Source of the DNA: CAKOSP01 sp964370755
GTDB taxonomy: Bacteria > Bacillota_I > Bacilli_A > RF39 > UBA660
Length of the DNA: 30,860 bases
NCBI GenBank assembly: GCA_964370755.1
Contig: CAYJKL010000015.1
Span: forward strand, 1-30,860
Reading direction: 5' to 3'
The position numbers were made by a program, and so were the translations under genes. The notes beneath the pieces were generated by a model that ran no database searches, was not told the origin of the DNA, and saw only the letters and a program-made list of their open reading frames with translations. This document shows positions 22,947-30,860 of the stretch, piece by piece. How positions within the stretch are numbered: position 1 is the stretch's first letter; the number at the start of each line of letters is the position of its first letter.

Positions 22947-22970
22947 AATTTCTCCAATATTTGATATAAT
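22942..22970 (+). promoter_or_regulatory. ylbL promoter in the 40-nt divergent gap
   Basis: TATAAT (22965-22970) with TGA before it, an extended -10; a weak TTCATA (22942-22947) lies 17 bp upstream. AAAGGTGAT precedes the ATG at 22987. The elements overlap the ylbJ ribosome site and start on the other strand, so the two genes are likely to interfere. Confidence 0.6.
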
Positions 22971-22986
22971 GTATAAAGGTGATAGA

Positions 22987-23988
22987 ATGTTTATTAAAAT
23001 ATATGAAGGTATTAAAAATTTTATAATTAAAAACTACAAATTTTTAATATTCTTAGCAGTTTTCTTTGTTATTTTTACTTATGAGCTTCCTTATGTGGTT
23101 TATACACCAGGTGGTAATATTAATTTAAATGATAGAATAGAAATAGAGGGAAAAGATGACTCAAGTGGGTCATATAATATGGCTTATGTATCTATGTATA
23201 GAGGAACGATACCAGCGCTTTTATTATCTTATGTGATTCCTAACTGGGATATTGATAGTACTGATAATATTACACTAGAAAACCAGAGTATTGAAGAGTT
23301 ATTAATACTTGATAGACTACAGATGGAAAACTCAATTGATATAGCAACTATACTTGCATATGAGGAAAATGATATACCAGTTTCTAATATAGTAGAACAT
23401 ATAAATGTTTCTTATATAATGCCGGAGGCTAAGACTGATCTTGAAATTGGTGATAAACTTATTTCAGTTGAAGGTATTGAAGAGCTTACTTTTGATAGTT
23501 TAACTGACTTTATCTTAGAAAAAGAAGAAGGAGATAAACTTGTTATTACAGTAGAACGTGATGGCAAGGAAATTAAAACTTCATCTACTCTAAGTATTAT
23601 CGAAGATAAACTTATGATTGGAATTATCTTTATTAATACATATGATTTTGATGCTGAACCAAACCTCGAAATTGAATCTAAGCAAAGTGAGTCAGGTCCT
23701 AGTGGAGGTTTAATGCTTTCTTTATCTATTTATGATAAACTTATTGATGAAGATTTATCAGATGGAAAAAAAATAGTTGGAACAGGGACAATAAGTATTG
23801 ATGGATCTGTTGGGGAAATAGATGGTGTTAAATATAAACTTTTAGGAAGTAAAGATGCTGAAATATTTTTCTGTCCTGAAGAAAATTATGAAGAAGCAAT
23901 AAGTGTTAAAGAAAAATTTGATTTAGAAATGAAAATATACGGAGTAAGTACTTTCGCTGAGGCTGTTAGAATACTAGAAAATAATTAA
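22987..23988 (+). CDS. ylbL: YlbL-like membrane-anchored PDZ/Lon-type serine protease
   Basis: 333 residues from ATG 22987, chosen because the promoter and ribosome site lie just before it; upstream in-frame codons run through the ylbJ gene. A single N-terminal helix (about 18-38) precedes YTPGGNINL. A PDZ domain is at about 125-195 (DLEIGDKLISVEG). The C-terminal S16 (Lon-like) protease domain has the catalytic Ser in ESGPSGGLMLSL (about residue 239) and a Lys in IDGVKYKLLGSKDA (282 or 284). The protease domain faces outside. B. subtilis YlbL shares duties with the cell-division inhibitor turnover protease CtpA. Length matches the family (about 340). Confidence 0.9.
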   Translation: MFIKIYEGIKNFIIKNYKFLIFLAVFFVIFTYELPYVVYTPGGNINLNDRIEIEGKDDSSGSYNMAYVSMYRGTIPALLLSYVIPNWDIDSTDNITLENQSIEELLILDRLQMENSIDIATILAYEENDIPVSNIVEHINVSYIMPEAKTDLEIGDKLISVEGIEELTFDSLTDFILEKEEGDKLVITVERDGKEIKTSSTLSIIEDKLMIGIIFINTYDFDAEPNLEIESKQSESGPSGGLMLSLSIYDKLIDEDLSDGKKIVGTGTISIDGSVGEIDGVKYKLLGSKDAEIFFCPEENYEEAISVKEKFDLEMKIYGVSTFAEAVRILENN

Positions 23989-24003
23989 TCTAGTATTTTT
24001 TTT
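23970..24003 (+). terminator. Terminator overlapping the ylbL end
   Basis: AATACTAG (23970-23977) pairs with CTAGTATT (23990-23997) over a 12-nt loop containing the stop codon, followed by a T-run to 24003. Confidence 0.75.
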
Positions 24004-24005
24004 GC

Positions 24006-24034
24006 TTGAAATTATCTCGAAAATTTGATACAAT
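24006..24034 (+). promoter_or_regulatory. Promoter of DUF285 surface gene 3
   Basis: TTGAAA (24006-24011), 17 bp, TACAAT (24029-24034) with TGA before it; AAGGAG at 24047-24052. It nearly repeats the promoter of surface gene 2. Confidence 0.82.
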
Positions 24035-24060
24035 TTATATATCATAAAGGAGACTACATA

Positions 24061-26502
24061 ATGATTAAAAAACACAAGAAAATTTTACTTGCAGTAATTG
24101 GTGTACTTTTAGTTGGGACTTTATCCCTTACTTATGGATACTTTGCAGGTGGCGCAGGACCTGGCGCGAATACCGATATTAATTTAACTGCATCAAGAAC
24201 AGAAAAATTAATATTTAATGAAGGTGACCCAATTAACTTATTATTAAATGAAGTAACGCTTGCACAGGGCGGTGGTAATGTAACAGGTGAGAGTACTGCT
24301 ACTGCAACGCTCATAGCAAGTGAGACTACTAATAATAGTGCAGCCAACTATAATGTTTATTTAAATATTAATTTTAATAATTTTATTTATACCACACCTA
24401 CAAATACACCAGAAATTATCGCGGAGATAACAGACCCAACTGGTGCTAAAATAACAAGTATAACTGGCTTAACATATACAACGGTTACTGATAATCAAGG
24501 TAATACTACTACTGGTTTTGATATAACAAATAAAGTTGGAAGATTTGATGTAAAGTTAGATGAAGCAATAACAAGTACAGACTCAGTTACTGGTGTAACT
24601 GAAAATTGGACTATTAAAGTAACTTATATCAACCTTGATACTAATCAAGCGGCAAATGCTAATAAATCTATGGATATTAAATTTGTACTTGATCAAAGAG
24701 ATAATGTGCTACTTAATGAAATAGCAGATGCTGATACATTTGCTACTACTATAGCAGAAGTGACAAATGATACAGCACCTTTAATAGATGAAATGAGATT
24801 TTCATCTATTAAGTCAGCAGATTATGAAACTGCTAGCTTAAAATGGGATGTATCAGCAAATACTGGTTCAGAGGAAGTGATTGCATATATAGAAGACCAT
24901 CCAACTGATGGAAGAATACTACATATTCAAGCTAATGGAGATGTTGTGTTTTATTCTATGAAGAGCAATTTACCTACTAAACTTGCATTAGTTGAAGAAA
25001 AAATAATGGACCCTAACAGCGGAGTTACTGATATTGATGGTAATTATGTACCTGGTAGCTTAACTAATGACGAAATTAATATTTATTGTAGTGGTTATGG
25101 TGTTGATGTTGCTACTTGTGTATCTGTTTTTGGGGTTTCTGAAGATGATATTAAGTTAATTATTCCTGGGGAATACTTTGGAAATGTCGACTATATCAAT
25201 ATGGGTGAAGGTGTTAGTGTTAGTGATGTAATGGATATGAGTTCTATGTTTGAAGGTAGTACTGCAACTACGATAAATGTAAGCGGACTCGATACAAGTA
25301 ATGTAACAAATATGAGTTCTATGTTTAGAAACAGTGTTGCAACAACAATAAATTTAACCGGACTAGATACAAGTAAAGTAACAGATATGAGTTCTATGTT
25401 TAGAGATAGTGTTGCAACAACAATAAATTTAACTGGATTAGATACAAGTGAAGTAACAGATATGAGCGATATGTTTTATAATAGCGCTGCAACAACAATA
25501 AATTTAACCGAACTAGATACAAGTAAAGCAACAGATATGAGTTCTATGTTTTATAATAGTGCTGCGACAACGATAAATGTAAGCGGACTCGATACAAGTA
25601 ATGTAACAAATATGAGCTCTATGTTTTATAGTAGTGATGCAACAACAATAAATTTAACTGGACTAGATACAAGTAAAGTAACAGATATGAGTTCTATGTT
25701 TTATGATAGTGCTGCGACAACAATAAATTTAACAGGGCTTGATACAAGTAATGTAACTGATATGAGTTCTATGTTTAGAAATAGTGTTGCAACCGTATTA
25801 GATGTAAGTGGTTTCGATACAGGTAATGTGACAGATATGAGTTCTATGTTTTATGGCAGCGATGCAATATTATTAGATGTAAGTGGTTTCGATACAGGTA
25901 ATGTGACAGATATGAGTGGTATGTTTGGTGGATCTTGGAATAATCGTAATTTGGTAAAACATCTAGATTTATCTAATTTTAATACAAGTAAAGTAACTGA
26001 TATGAGTGGTATGTTTTTTTATTGTTATTCGACTGTAATAGATGTGAGTGGTTTTAATACAAGTAATGTAACAGATATGAGTCATATGTTTTATGGCAGC
26101 GAAGCAATAGTATTAGATGTAAGTGGTTTTGATACAAGTAAGGTGACAAACATGAGTACTATGTTGGGAGGTAATCCTGCAACAATAATAGATTTAAGTG
26201 GATTTGATACAAGTAAAGTTACTGATATGAGTTCTATGTTTAGAAATAGTGCTGCAATAACATTAGACGTAAGTGGATTTGATACAAGTAATGTAACAGA
26301 TATGAATCATATGTTTGAGAGTAGTGATGCAACAGTGCTAGATGTAAGTGGATTTGATTTTTCTTTAGTTACTGATGCTGGGAATATGCTTTATACTAGT
26401 TCTAATGCTACTACTAATATTTATGTTAAGGATAGTGCTATGCAAACTTGGCTTGAGGCTAATGCTGATCCTTATTATGTAACTTTTGTGGTTGCGCCTT
26501 AA
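24061..26502 (+). CDS. DUF285/BspA-like surface protein 3 with TasA-like N-terminus (15 repeats)
   Basis: 813 residues from ATG 24061; an in-frame TTG at 24025 lies in the promoter and is rejected. The TasA-like leader and domain (to about residue 295) again nearly match paralogs 1 and 2. The linker is different but keeps the plan DIDGNYVPGSLTNDE, IYCSGYGVDVATC and YFGNVDYINMGEG. There are fifteen DUF285 units, the largest array of the three, in two flavours: TTINLTGLDTSKVTDM and VLDVSGFDTSNVTDM. One unit is enlarged (MFGGSWNNRNLVKHLDLSNF), breaking the 25-residue period. The tail ends VTFVVAP. It lacks the antisense small ORF that follows paralogs 1 and 2. Confidence 0.83.
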   Translation: MIKKHKKILLAVIGVLLVGTLSLTYGYFAGGAGPGANTDINLTASRTEKLIFNEGDPINLLLNEVTLAQGGGNVTGESTATATLIASETTNNSAANYNVYLNINFNNFIYTTPTNTPEIIAEITDPTGAKITSITGLTYTTVTDNQGNTTTGFDITNKVGRFDVKLDEAITSTDSVTGVTENWTIKVTYINLDTNQAANANKSMDIKFVLDQRDNVLLNEIADADTFATTIAEVTNDTAPLIDEMRFSSIKSADYETASLKWDVSANTGSEEVIAYIEDHPTDGRILHIQANGDVVFYSMKSNLPTKLALVEEKIMDPNSGVTDIDGNYVPGSLTNDEINIYCSGYGVDVATCVSVFGVSEDDIKLIIPGEYFGNVDYINMGEGVSVSDVMDMSSMFEGSTATTINVSGLDTSNVTNMSSMFRNSVATTINLTGLDTSKVTDMSSMFRDSVATTINLTGLDTSEVTDMSDMFYNSAATTINLTELDTSKATDMSSMFYNSAATTINVSGLDTSNVTNMSSMFYSSDATTINLTGLDTSKVTDMSSMFYDSAATTINLTGLDTSNVTDMSSMFRNSVATVLDVSGFDTGNVTDMSSMFYGSDAILLDVSGFDTGNVTDMSGMFGGSWNNRNLVKHLDLSNFNTSKVTDMSGMFFYCYSTVIDVSGFNTSNVTDMSHMFYGSEAIVLDVSGFDTSKVTNMSTMLGGNPATIIDLSGFDTSKVTDMSSMFRNSAAITLDVSGFDTSNVTDMNHMFESSDATVLDVSGFDFSLVTDAGNMLYTSSNATTNIYVKDSAMQTWLEANADPYYVTFVVAP
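25220..26390 (+). repeat. 75-bp tandem repeat array in surface gene 3
   Basis: Fifteen units plus a diverged last one. Alternation of the INLTGL and LDVSGF unit types suggests expansion by block duplication; an irregular longer unit lies around 25915-26050. Confidence 0.82.
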
Positions 26503-26518
26503 CTTTTTTTCTTAAATA

Positions 26519-26547
26519 ACTAGAGTTTAGTAGACTTTAGTTTTTTT
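26519..26547 (+). terminator. Terminator after surface gene 3
   Basis: ACTAGAGT (26519-26526) pairs with ACTTTAGT (26534-26541), one G-U pair, 7-nt loop, then seven T. It sits right behind the surface gene, leaving no space for an antisense gene. Confidence 0.75.
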
Positions 26548-26550
26548 ATT

Positions 26551-26559
26551 TGTTATACT
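26551..26559 (+). promoter_or_regulatory. Extended -10 promoter of mutS
   Basis: TGTTATACT is an extended -10 (TGn plus TATACT at 26554-26559). The -35 position overlaps the terminator stem and is weak. The start would fall near 26566, about 10 nt before the mutS ATG, so the leader is very short and holds no purine-rich ribosome site. Confidence 0.5.
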
Positions 26560-26575
26560 AGTTTTGTGATTTTGT

Positions 26576-29128
26576 ATGAAACTAATAGATGTAAATAGAA
26601 ATGAACTTTCTCCGATGATGAGACAGTGGGCGGATGTAAAAGATGAATATAAGGAAGAACTTGTATTTTTTAGACTTGGGGATTTTTATGAATTGTTTTT
26701 TGAAGATGCTTTGGTTGCATCTAGGGAACTTGAGCTTACTTTAACTGGTAAAGTTGCGGGTTTAAAAGAGCGTGTTCCGATGTGTGGTGTTCCTCATCAC
26801 TCTGTAAAAGCGTATTTAGAAAAACTTGTTAATAAAGGGTTTAAGGTTGCGATATGTGAGCAGCTTGAAGATGCTAAGAATGTTAAAGGAATGGTTAAAA
26901 GAGGAGTAGTTAGTGTTGTATCTAAGGGTACTGTTGCTGATTTTGAACTTCTTGATCAGCATAGTGATTCTTTTATAGGTAGTGTGCTTAAATTTAGTGA
27001 TATGTATTTGCTTACTTATATGGATATATCTACGGGTAATTTATTTAGTGAGAAGCTTGCGGTTAATAATGAAATTTTAATTAATGAAATTTTGGCTCTT
27101 GGTATTAAAGAAGTTTTACTTATTGATAATTTAGATAGCAATTTAGTTGGTATTTTGAAAAATAATTATAGTATGCAAATAAGCTATTCAAGTGATTTTT
27201 TAGAAAGTGATATTCCTTTGTTTTTAGAAGATGTTAATATAAGAGTGGCTATTGGTATTAAGCATTTATTTTATTATTTGAAAAATAAACTTTTAAAAGA
27301 TTTATCTCATATTAATGGGGTTGAAGTTATTGATAAGCTTGAGTTTTTAGAGATGGATATTCATTCGATTAGAAATTTAGAGTTAGTTGAGACACTTAGG
27401 CTTAAAGAGAGAACTTATAGTTTACTTTGGCTTTTAGATAAAACTAAGACTGCGGTTGGTTCTAGAAAACTTAGAAGTTGGATTTTAAATCCACTTAAAA
27501 ATATGAAAGTTTTAAATAGTAGATATGATAAAATAGAGAAACTTAATACTGAGTTTATTATTAAAACTGAGCTTAGAGATTTACTTTATGAAATTTATGA
27601 TATAGAAAGACTTGCTGGTAAAGTTGTTAATGGCTCTTTAAATGGGCGTGATTTATTACAACTTAAAAATAGTATTAAAGTTTTGCCTAGTATACTTAGT
27701 ATTGTTAAAACCCTTGATTTTGATTATAATTTTTCTCTTCATGAAGATTTATTTAAACTTTTAGATGAGTCTATTAATGAGTCTTGTCCGGTTACTATTA
27801 AAGAAGGGTCTATTATTAAAAGTGGTTTTAATAAAGAACTTGATGATCTTAGAAGTATACGTAGTGGTGGTAAAGAATTTGTTGCGAATTTTGAAAAAGA
27901 GATTAAAGAGAGTACTGGAATTAAAAATTTAAAAATTGGTTTTAATAAAGTTTTTGGTTATTATATTGAGGTTTCTAAATCTAGTATTAAAGATATAAAA
28001 CCTGAATTTGGTTTTGAAAGAAGACAAACGCTTGCTGGTGCTGAGAGATATATTTCGCCACTTTTGAAAGAAAAAGAAGAAGTTATACTTGGTGCTGAAG
28101 AAAAAATTAATGAGATGGAGTATGAACTGTTTTTAGAAATTAAAGAGAAAGTTCATGCGGAGATTTTAAATATTAAGAAGACTGCTAGTGTTATAAGTGA
28201 GCTTGATGCTATTGCTGCACTTGCTGAGTGTGCGGATCTTTATAAACTTGTTAGACCTAAACTTAATAAACATAAAAAAATTAGTATTATTGATGGAAGA
28301 CATCCGGTTGTTGAGGCTGTATCTAAAAAAGAATATGTACCAAATGATTGTTTTATGGATGAGAACTCTTCGACACTACTTTTAACTGGGCCTAATATGA
28401 GTGGTAAATCAACTTATATGAGACAACTTGCTGTTATTGTTATAATGGCGCAGATAGGGTCTTTTGTTCCTGCTAAGTCTGCTGATTTACCTATTATAGA
28501 TAAAATATTTACTAGAATTGGAGCATCTGATGATTTAGTTTCTGGCGAGTCTACTTTTATGGTTGAGATGAAAGAGGCTAAGAATGCGATTGTTAATGCA
28601 ACAGAGAATAGTTTAATTTTATTTGATGAACTAGGGCGTGGTACTGCTACTTATGATGGTATGTCTATAGCAAGGGCTATTTTAGAATATGTTAGTACTA
28701 ATATTGGTTGTTTTACGCTTTTTTCAACTCATTATCATGAGCTTACTAGTTTAGATAGAAGTTTTTCAAATATTAAAAATATACATGTTTCTGCGGTTGA
28801 AGATGGAAATAGTATTACGTTTTTACATAAAGTTAAGAATGGACCTGTTGATAAGAGTTATGGTATACACGTAGCACTTCTTGCAGAACTTCCTTCTGAG
28901 CTTATTAAAAGGGCTAGTGAAATTTTGTTTGAATATGAAAATGAGTCTAAAAAAGAGAAAAAAAGTGCTGATAAGGTGCAGCTTTCTATGAGTTTTGATG
29001 AACCTAAAGAAGAAAGTGAAGTTAATGAAATTATTAAAGAAATTGATATACTTAATATTACTCCGATGGAGGCTATTAATATGATATTTACTTTAAAAGA
29101 GATAATTGATAAAGAGGGTAAAAAATGA
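26576..29128 (+). CDS. mutS: DNA mismatch repair protein MutS
   Basis: 850 residues, the normal length of MutS1. The mismatch-reading motif is GDFYELFF with Phe37 and Glu39. Connector, core and clamp domains follow (GERTYSLLWLLDKTKTAVGSRKLRSWI-like block around 280; FGYYIEVSKS around 465). The ATPase domain has Walker A LTGPNMSGKSTYMRQL (about 602-616), SGESTFMVEM, Walker B LILFDELGRGTATYDG and STHYHEL. A charged linker and a short C-terminal helix (PMEAINMIFTLKEI) end the protein as in MutS dimer-tetramer tails. mutL is not downstream, unlike in many Firmicutes. Its TGA overlaps the ATG of the ABC transporter gene by 4 nt. Confidence 0.96.
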   Translation: MKLIDVNRNELSPMMRQWADVKDEYKEELVFFRLGDFYELFFEDALVASRELELTLTGKVAGLKERVPMCGVPHHSVKAYLEKLVNKGFKVAICEQLEDAKNVKGMVKRGVVSVVSKGTVADFELLDQHSDSFIGSVLKFSDMYLLTYMDISTGNLFSEKLAVNNEILINEILALGIKEVLLIDNLDSNLVGILKNNYSMQISYSSDFLESDIPLFLEDVNIRVAIGIKHLFYYLKNKLLKDLSHINGVEVIDKLEFLEMDIHSIRNLELVETLRLKERTYSLLWLLDKTKTAVGSRKLRSWILNPLKNMKVLNSRYDKIEKLNTEFIIKTELRDLLYEIYDIERLAGKVVNGSLNGRDLLQLKNSIKVLPSILSIVKTLDFDYNFSLHEDLFKLLDESINESCPVTIKEGSIIKSGFNKELDDLRSIRSGGKEFVANFEKEIKESTGIKNLKIGFNKVFGYYIEVSKSSIKDIKPEFGFERRQTLAGAERYISPLLKEKEEVILGAEEKINEMEYELFLEIKEKVHAEILNIKKTASVISELDAIAALAECADLYKLVRPKLNKHKKISIIDGRHPVVEAVSKKEYVPNDCFMDENSSTLLLTGPNMSGKSTYMRQLAVIVIMAQIGSFVPAKSADLPIIDKIFTRIGASDDLVSGESTFMVEMKEAKNAIVNATENSLILFDELGRGTATYDGMSIARAILEYVSTNIGCFTLFSTHYHELTSLDRSFSNIKNIHVSAVEDGNSITFLHKVKNGPVDKSYGIHVALLAELPSELIKRASEILFEYENESKKEKKSADKVQLSMSFDEPKEESEVNEIIKEIDILNITPMEAINMIFTLKEIIDKEGKK

Positions 29129-30849
29129 AAACAAAAGATATTGTAAAGTTTATGGGGCGTTATCTTAAAGAAGATAAGTCTCTTTTAATTAAGGCTAGTG
29201 TATTTACTTTTATAGCATCTGGACTTGGGCTTTTATATGGTATCTTAATTGGTGAAGCAACTCAGAGTGCTATTGATAGTGAGTTTAAAGATGCAATAAT
29301 TTATTTGGTTATTTATCTTCTTACTGCAGTTATTTCTCATCTTGTTTTTAGAAGAAGTGCTAATATTATGTTTGGTAAGTTATCTAATAGTTTAATGAAT
29401 AAACTTAACTATGGAATGTTTAATAAAGTTGCTATGCTTCCAGCAGTTGCTTTTGAAGAAAAATCTAGTGGTGAGTTTATTAATAGAATTACAAATGATT
29501 CAAGCACTATAGCAAATGCACTTGATTCTTTTGTGCAAGTTGTTATGCATATTATTACTACAAGTGTTGTTTTTGTTTATGTATTACTAAATTCGTGGAT
29601 TATATCACTTGAAATTGTTATTTATTTAGTTATTAATATTATTTTAACTAGGAAGTATTCGCCGCTTATTAAAGAAAGTCAAAAAGCTATTACTGAAGAA
29701 AAAGATAAAGCAATAGCTGAGACTAATGAAATTATTAGAGGTATTAGAGAAGTAAAAGCACTTGGTATTCGCAGTAAGATGAGTTTGAGTGTTAAAAAAA
29801 TACTTGAAGATATATTAGTTAAAAGTAATAAACAACTTACTACTGAGCATAATTATAATGCGGTAACTTATGCGATTTCATTTTTGCTTGAAGCTGTTGT
29901 GTTTATAACTTGTATTTTACTTATTTATTATGATATAAGTGATTTTTCATTTTTTATAGCGATGACATATTACATATATAGATTTATGGGCACTACTGAG
30001 TATATAATGCATTTTATAACTAGTTATCAAAAGATGACAGTGTCTGTTGAAAGAATTGATGAGATAGTTAATAATAAGTTATATAGTGATGAGAAGTTTG
30101 GAAGTGTTAATAAAACTGATATAAGTGGTCATATTAAACTTGACAATATTTATTTTAGGTACGCTAATGAAGAAAAAGAAATTTTTAAAGGTTTAAATTT
30201 AGAAATTAAACCTAATGAGATTACTGCTTTAGTTGGTAAGTCTGGTCAAGGTAAATCTAGTATATTTAATCTTCTTTTAAGATATTTTGAACCTAATACT
30301 GGGAGTGTTTTAATAGATAACGTTAATATAAATGATTTTACTGAGGATGCTTTTAGATCTAATATTGCAATAATTAGGCAAGACCCTTTTATATTTAATA
30401 AAACTATTAAAGAGAATTTACTTTTAGTTGATGATAAAAAAAGTTTAAAAGATATAAGAAGTGTTTGTAAGAAAGCTCAGATAGATGAATATATAATGAG
30501 CCTGCCTAGTGGCTATGATACTGTGATTGGTGAGGGTGGAGTAAATTTGTCTGGTGGACAAAAACAAAGACTTGCTATTGCAAGAGCGCTTCTTAAAAAT
30601 AGTAAAATTATTTTATTTGATGAAGCAACTAGTGCGCTTGATAATGAAAATCAAGAGAAAATTAAAAATGTTATTTTAGAATTATCTAAAGATAGAACTA
30701 TTATTGTTATAGCGCATAGACTATCTACTATTGAGGGTGCTGATGTAATACATGTAGTTGATAAAGGAAAAATAAAAGAAAGTGGTAAACATAAAGATTT
30801 ACTTAAGAAAAGTGATATTTATAAAGGATTGTATAAAGAGGAGAAGTGA
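29125..30849 (+). CDS. ABC exporter (fused membrane and ATPase domains)
   Basis: 574 residues, the half-transporter layout. Six membrane helices (about residues 15-300) make the type IV exporter transmembrane domain, and the ATPase domain has Walker A VGKSGQGKSS (about 370-380), Q-loop IIRQDPFIF, signature NLSGGQKQRLAIARALL (about 474-490), Walker B IILFDEATSAL and H-loop AHRLSTI. Such proteins work as homo- or heterodimers and export lipids, peptides or drugs; substrate cannot be read from sequence. Translationally coupled to mutS (ATGA), a partnership without obvious functional logic. No second half-transporter is adjacent inside the window. Confidence 0.88.
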   Translation: MKTKDIVKFMGRYLKEDKSLLIKASVFTFIASGLGLLYGILIGEATQSAIDSEFKDAIIYLVIYLLTAVISHLVFRRSANIMFGKLSNSLMNKLNYGMFNKVAMLPAVAFEEKSSGEFINRITNDSSTIANALDSFVQVVMHIITTSVVFVYVLLNSWIISLEIVIYLVINIILTRKYSPLIKESQKAITEEKDKAIAETNEIIRGIREVKALGIRSKMSLSVKKILEDILVKSNKQLTTEHNYNAVTYAISFLLEAVVFITCILLIYYDISDFSFFIAMTYYIYRFMGTTEYIMHFITSYQKMTVSVERIDEIVNNKLYSDEKFGSVNKTDISGHIKLDNIYFRYANEEKEIFKGLNLEIKPNEITALVGKSGQGKSSIFNLLLRYFEPNTGSVLIDNVNINDFTEDAFRSNIAIIRQDPFIFNKTIKENLLLVDDKKSLKDIRSVCKKAQIDEYIMSLPSGYDTVIGEGGVNLSGGQKQRLAIARALLKNSKIILFDEATSALDNENQEKIKNVILELSKDRTIIVIAHRLSTIEGADVIHVVDKGKIKESGKHKDLLKKSDIYKGLYKEEK

Positions 30850-30860
30850 TTCTTCTTTTT
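30841..30860 (+). terminator. Terminator after the ABC exporter gene (at window edge)
   Basis: AGAAG (30842-30846) and CTTCT (30852-30856) with loop TGATT, followed by T to the window end; the stop codon is in the loop. Confidence 0.6.

Noticed and set aside
22780..22986. Longer N-terminus for YlbL
   Set aside because: This part runs antisense through ylbJ and through ylbL's own promoter; the ATG at 22987 has a ribosome site and gives the family length.
1..30860. Alternative genetic code (TGA as Trp), suspected from Mollicutes-like content
   Set aside because: ruvX and mutS end in TGA at the expected family lengths, and tryptophans are coded by TGG.

Overview
The window is a low-GC, AT-rich chromosomal stretch from a Firmicutes/Bacilli-type bacterium. 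The core gene order matches Bacillus subtilis (ireB-ruvX-yrzB-mltG-trmR-trhP1-trhP2-greA, then tig and lon, spoVID-ysxE, ylbJ/ylbL). TGA is used as a stop (ruvX, mutS), so this is genetic code 11 and not a Mycoplasma code. The mix of a reduced Bacilli core, DUF285/BspA-type surface proteins, prepilin-like proteins and a probable diversity-generating retroelement (DGR) target suggests an uncultured host-associated (gut-type) lineage near Erysipelotrichia/RF39/Mollicutes. That placement is an inference from gene content.

Layout. 1-1061: 3' part of a large surface or pilin-like gene whose last ~150 bp look like a DGR variable region, with a perfect 9-bp hairpin just behind it and then a strong terminator. 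1304-6394: housekeeping operon for kinase-linked growth control (IreB), RuvX, a DUF1292 protein, the glycan terminator MltG, the three-enzyme wobble-uridine mo5U34 tRNA pathway (TrhP1, TrhP2, TrmR), then greA behind a terminator-like hairpin. 6396-11473: tig, and lon-murF, each starting from a consensus sigma-A promoter. 11474-13084: a shortened spoVID-ysxE pair (spore-coat morphogenesis).

13095-26547 is the accessory part. Three paralogous surface proteins (628, 704 and 813 aa) have a TasA/camelysin-like N-terminal domain and 8, 11 and 15 DUF285 repeats of 25 residues. All three have nearly the same promoter. The first two are each followed by a ~200-bp near-identical 3' segment carrying a 58-codon membrane-protein gene on the opposite strand, whose stop codon overlaps the stop of the surface-protein gene. 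Between paralogs 1 and 2 lies a two-gene RloA/RloB-type ATPase plus TOPRIM-like pair, a probable phage-defence module, flanked by long direct repeats. Between paralogs 2 and 3 lie a three-gene prepilin-like operon (its middle protein shares the C-terminal domain of the DGR-type gene at the left edge), ylbJ on the minus strand and the secreted Lon-like protease ylbL.

26551-30860: mutS followed by an overlapping ABC exporter gene and a terminator at the right edge.

The surface genes form a coherent theme: a filament or pilus display system with several routes to variation, namely targeted hypermutation of one lectin-like tip domain, repeat-number change in DUF285 solenoids, and recombination between paralogs. 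No reverse transcriptase, template repeat, CRISPR array, rRNA or tRNA was seen in the window.
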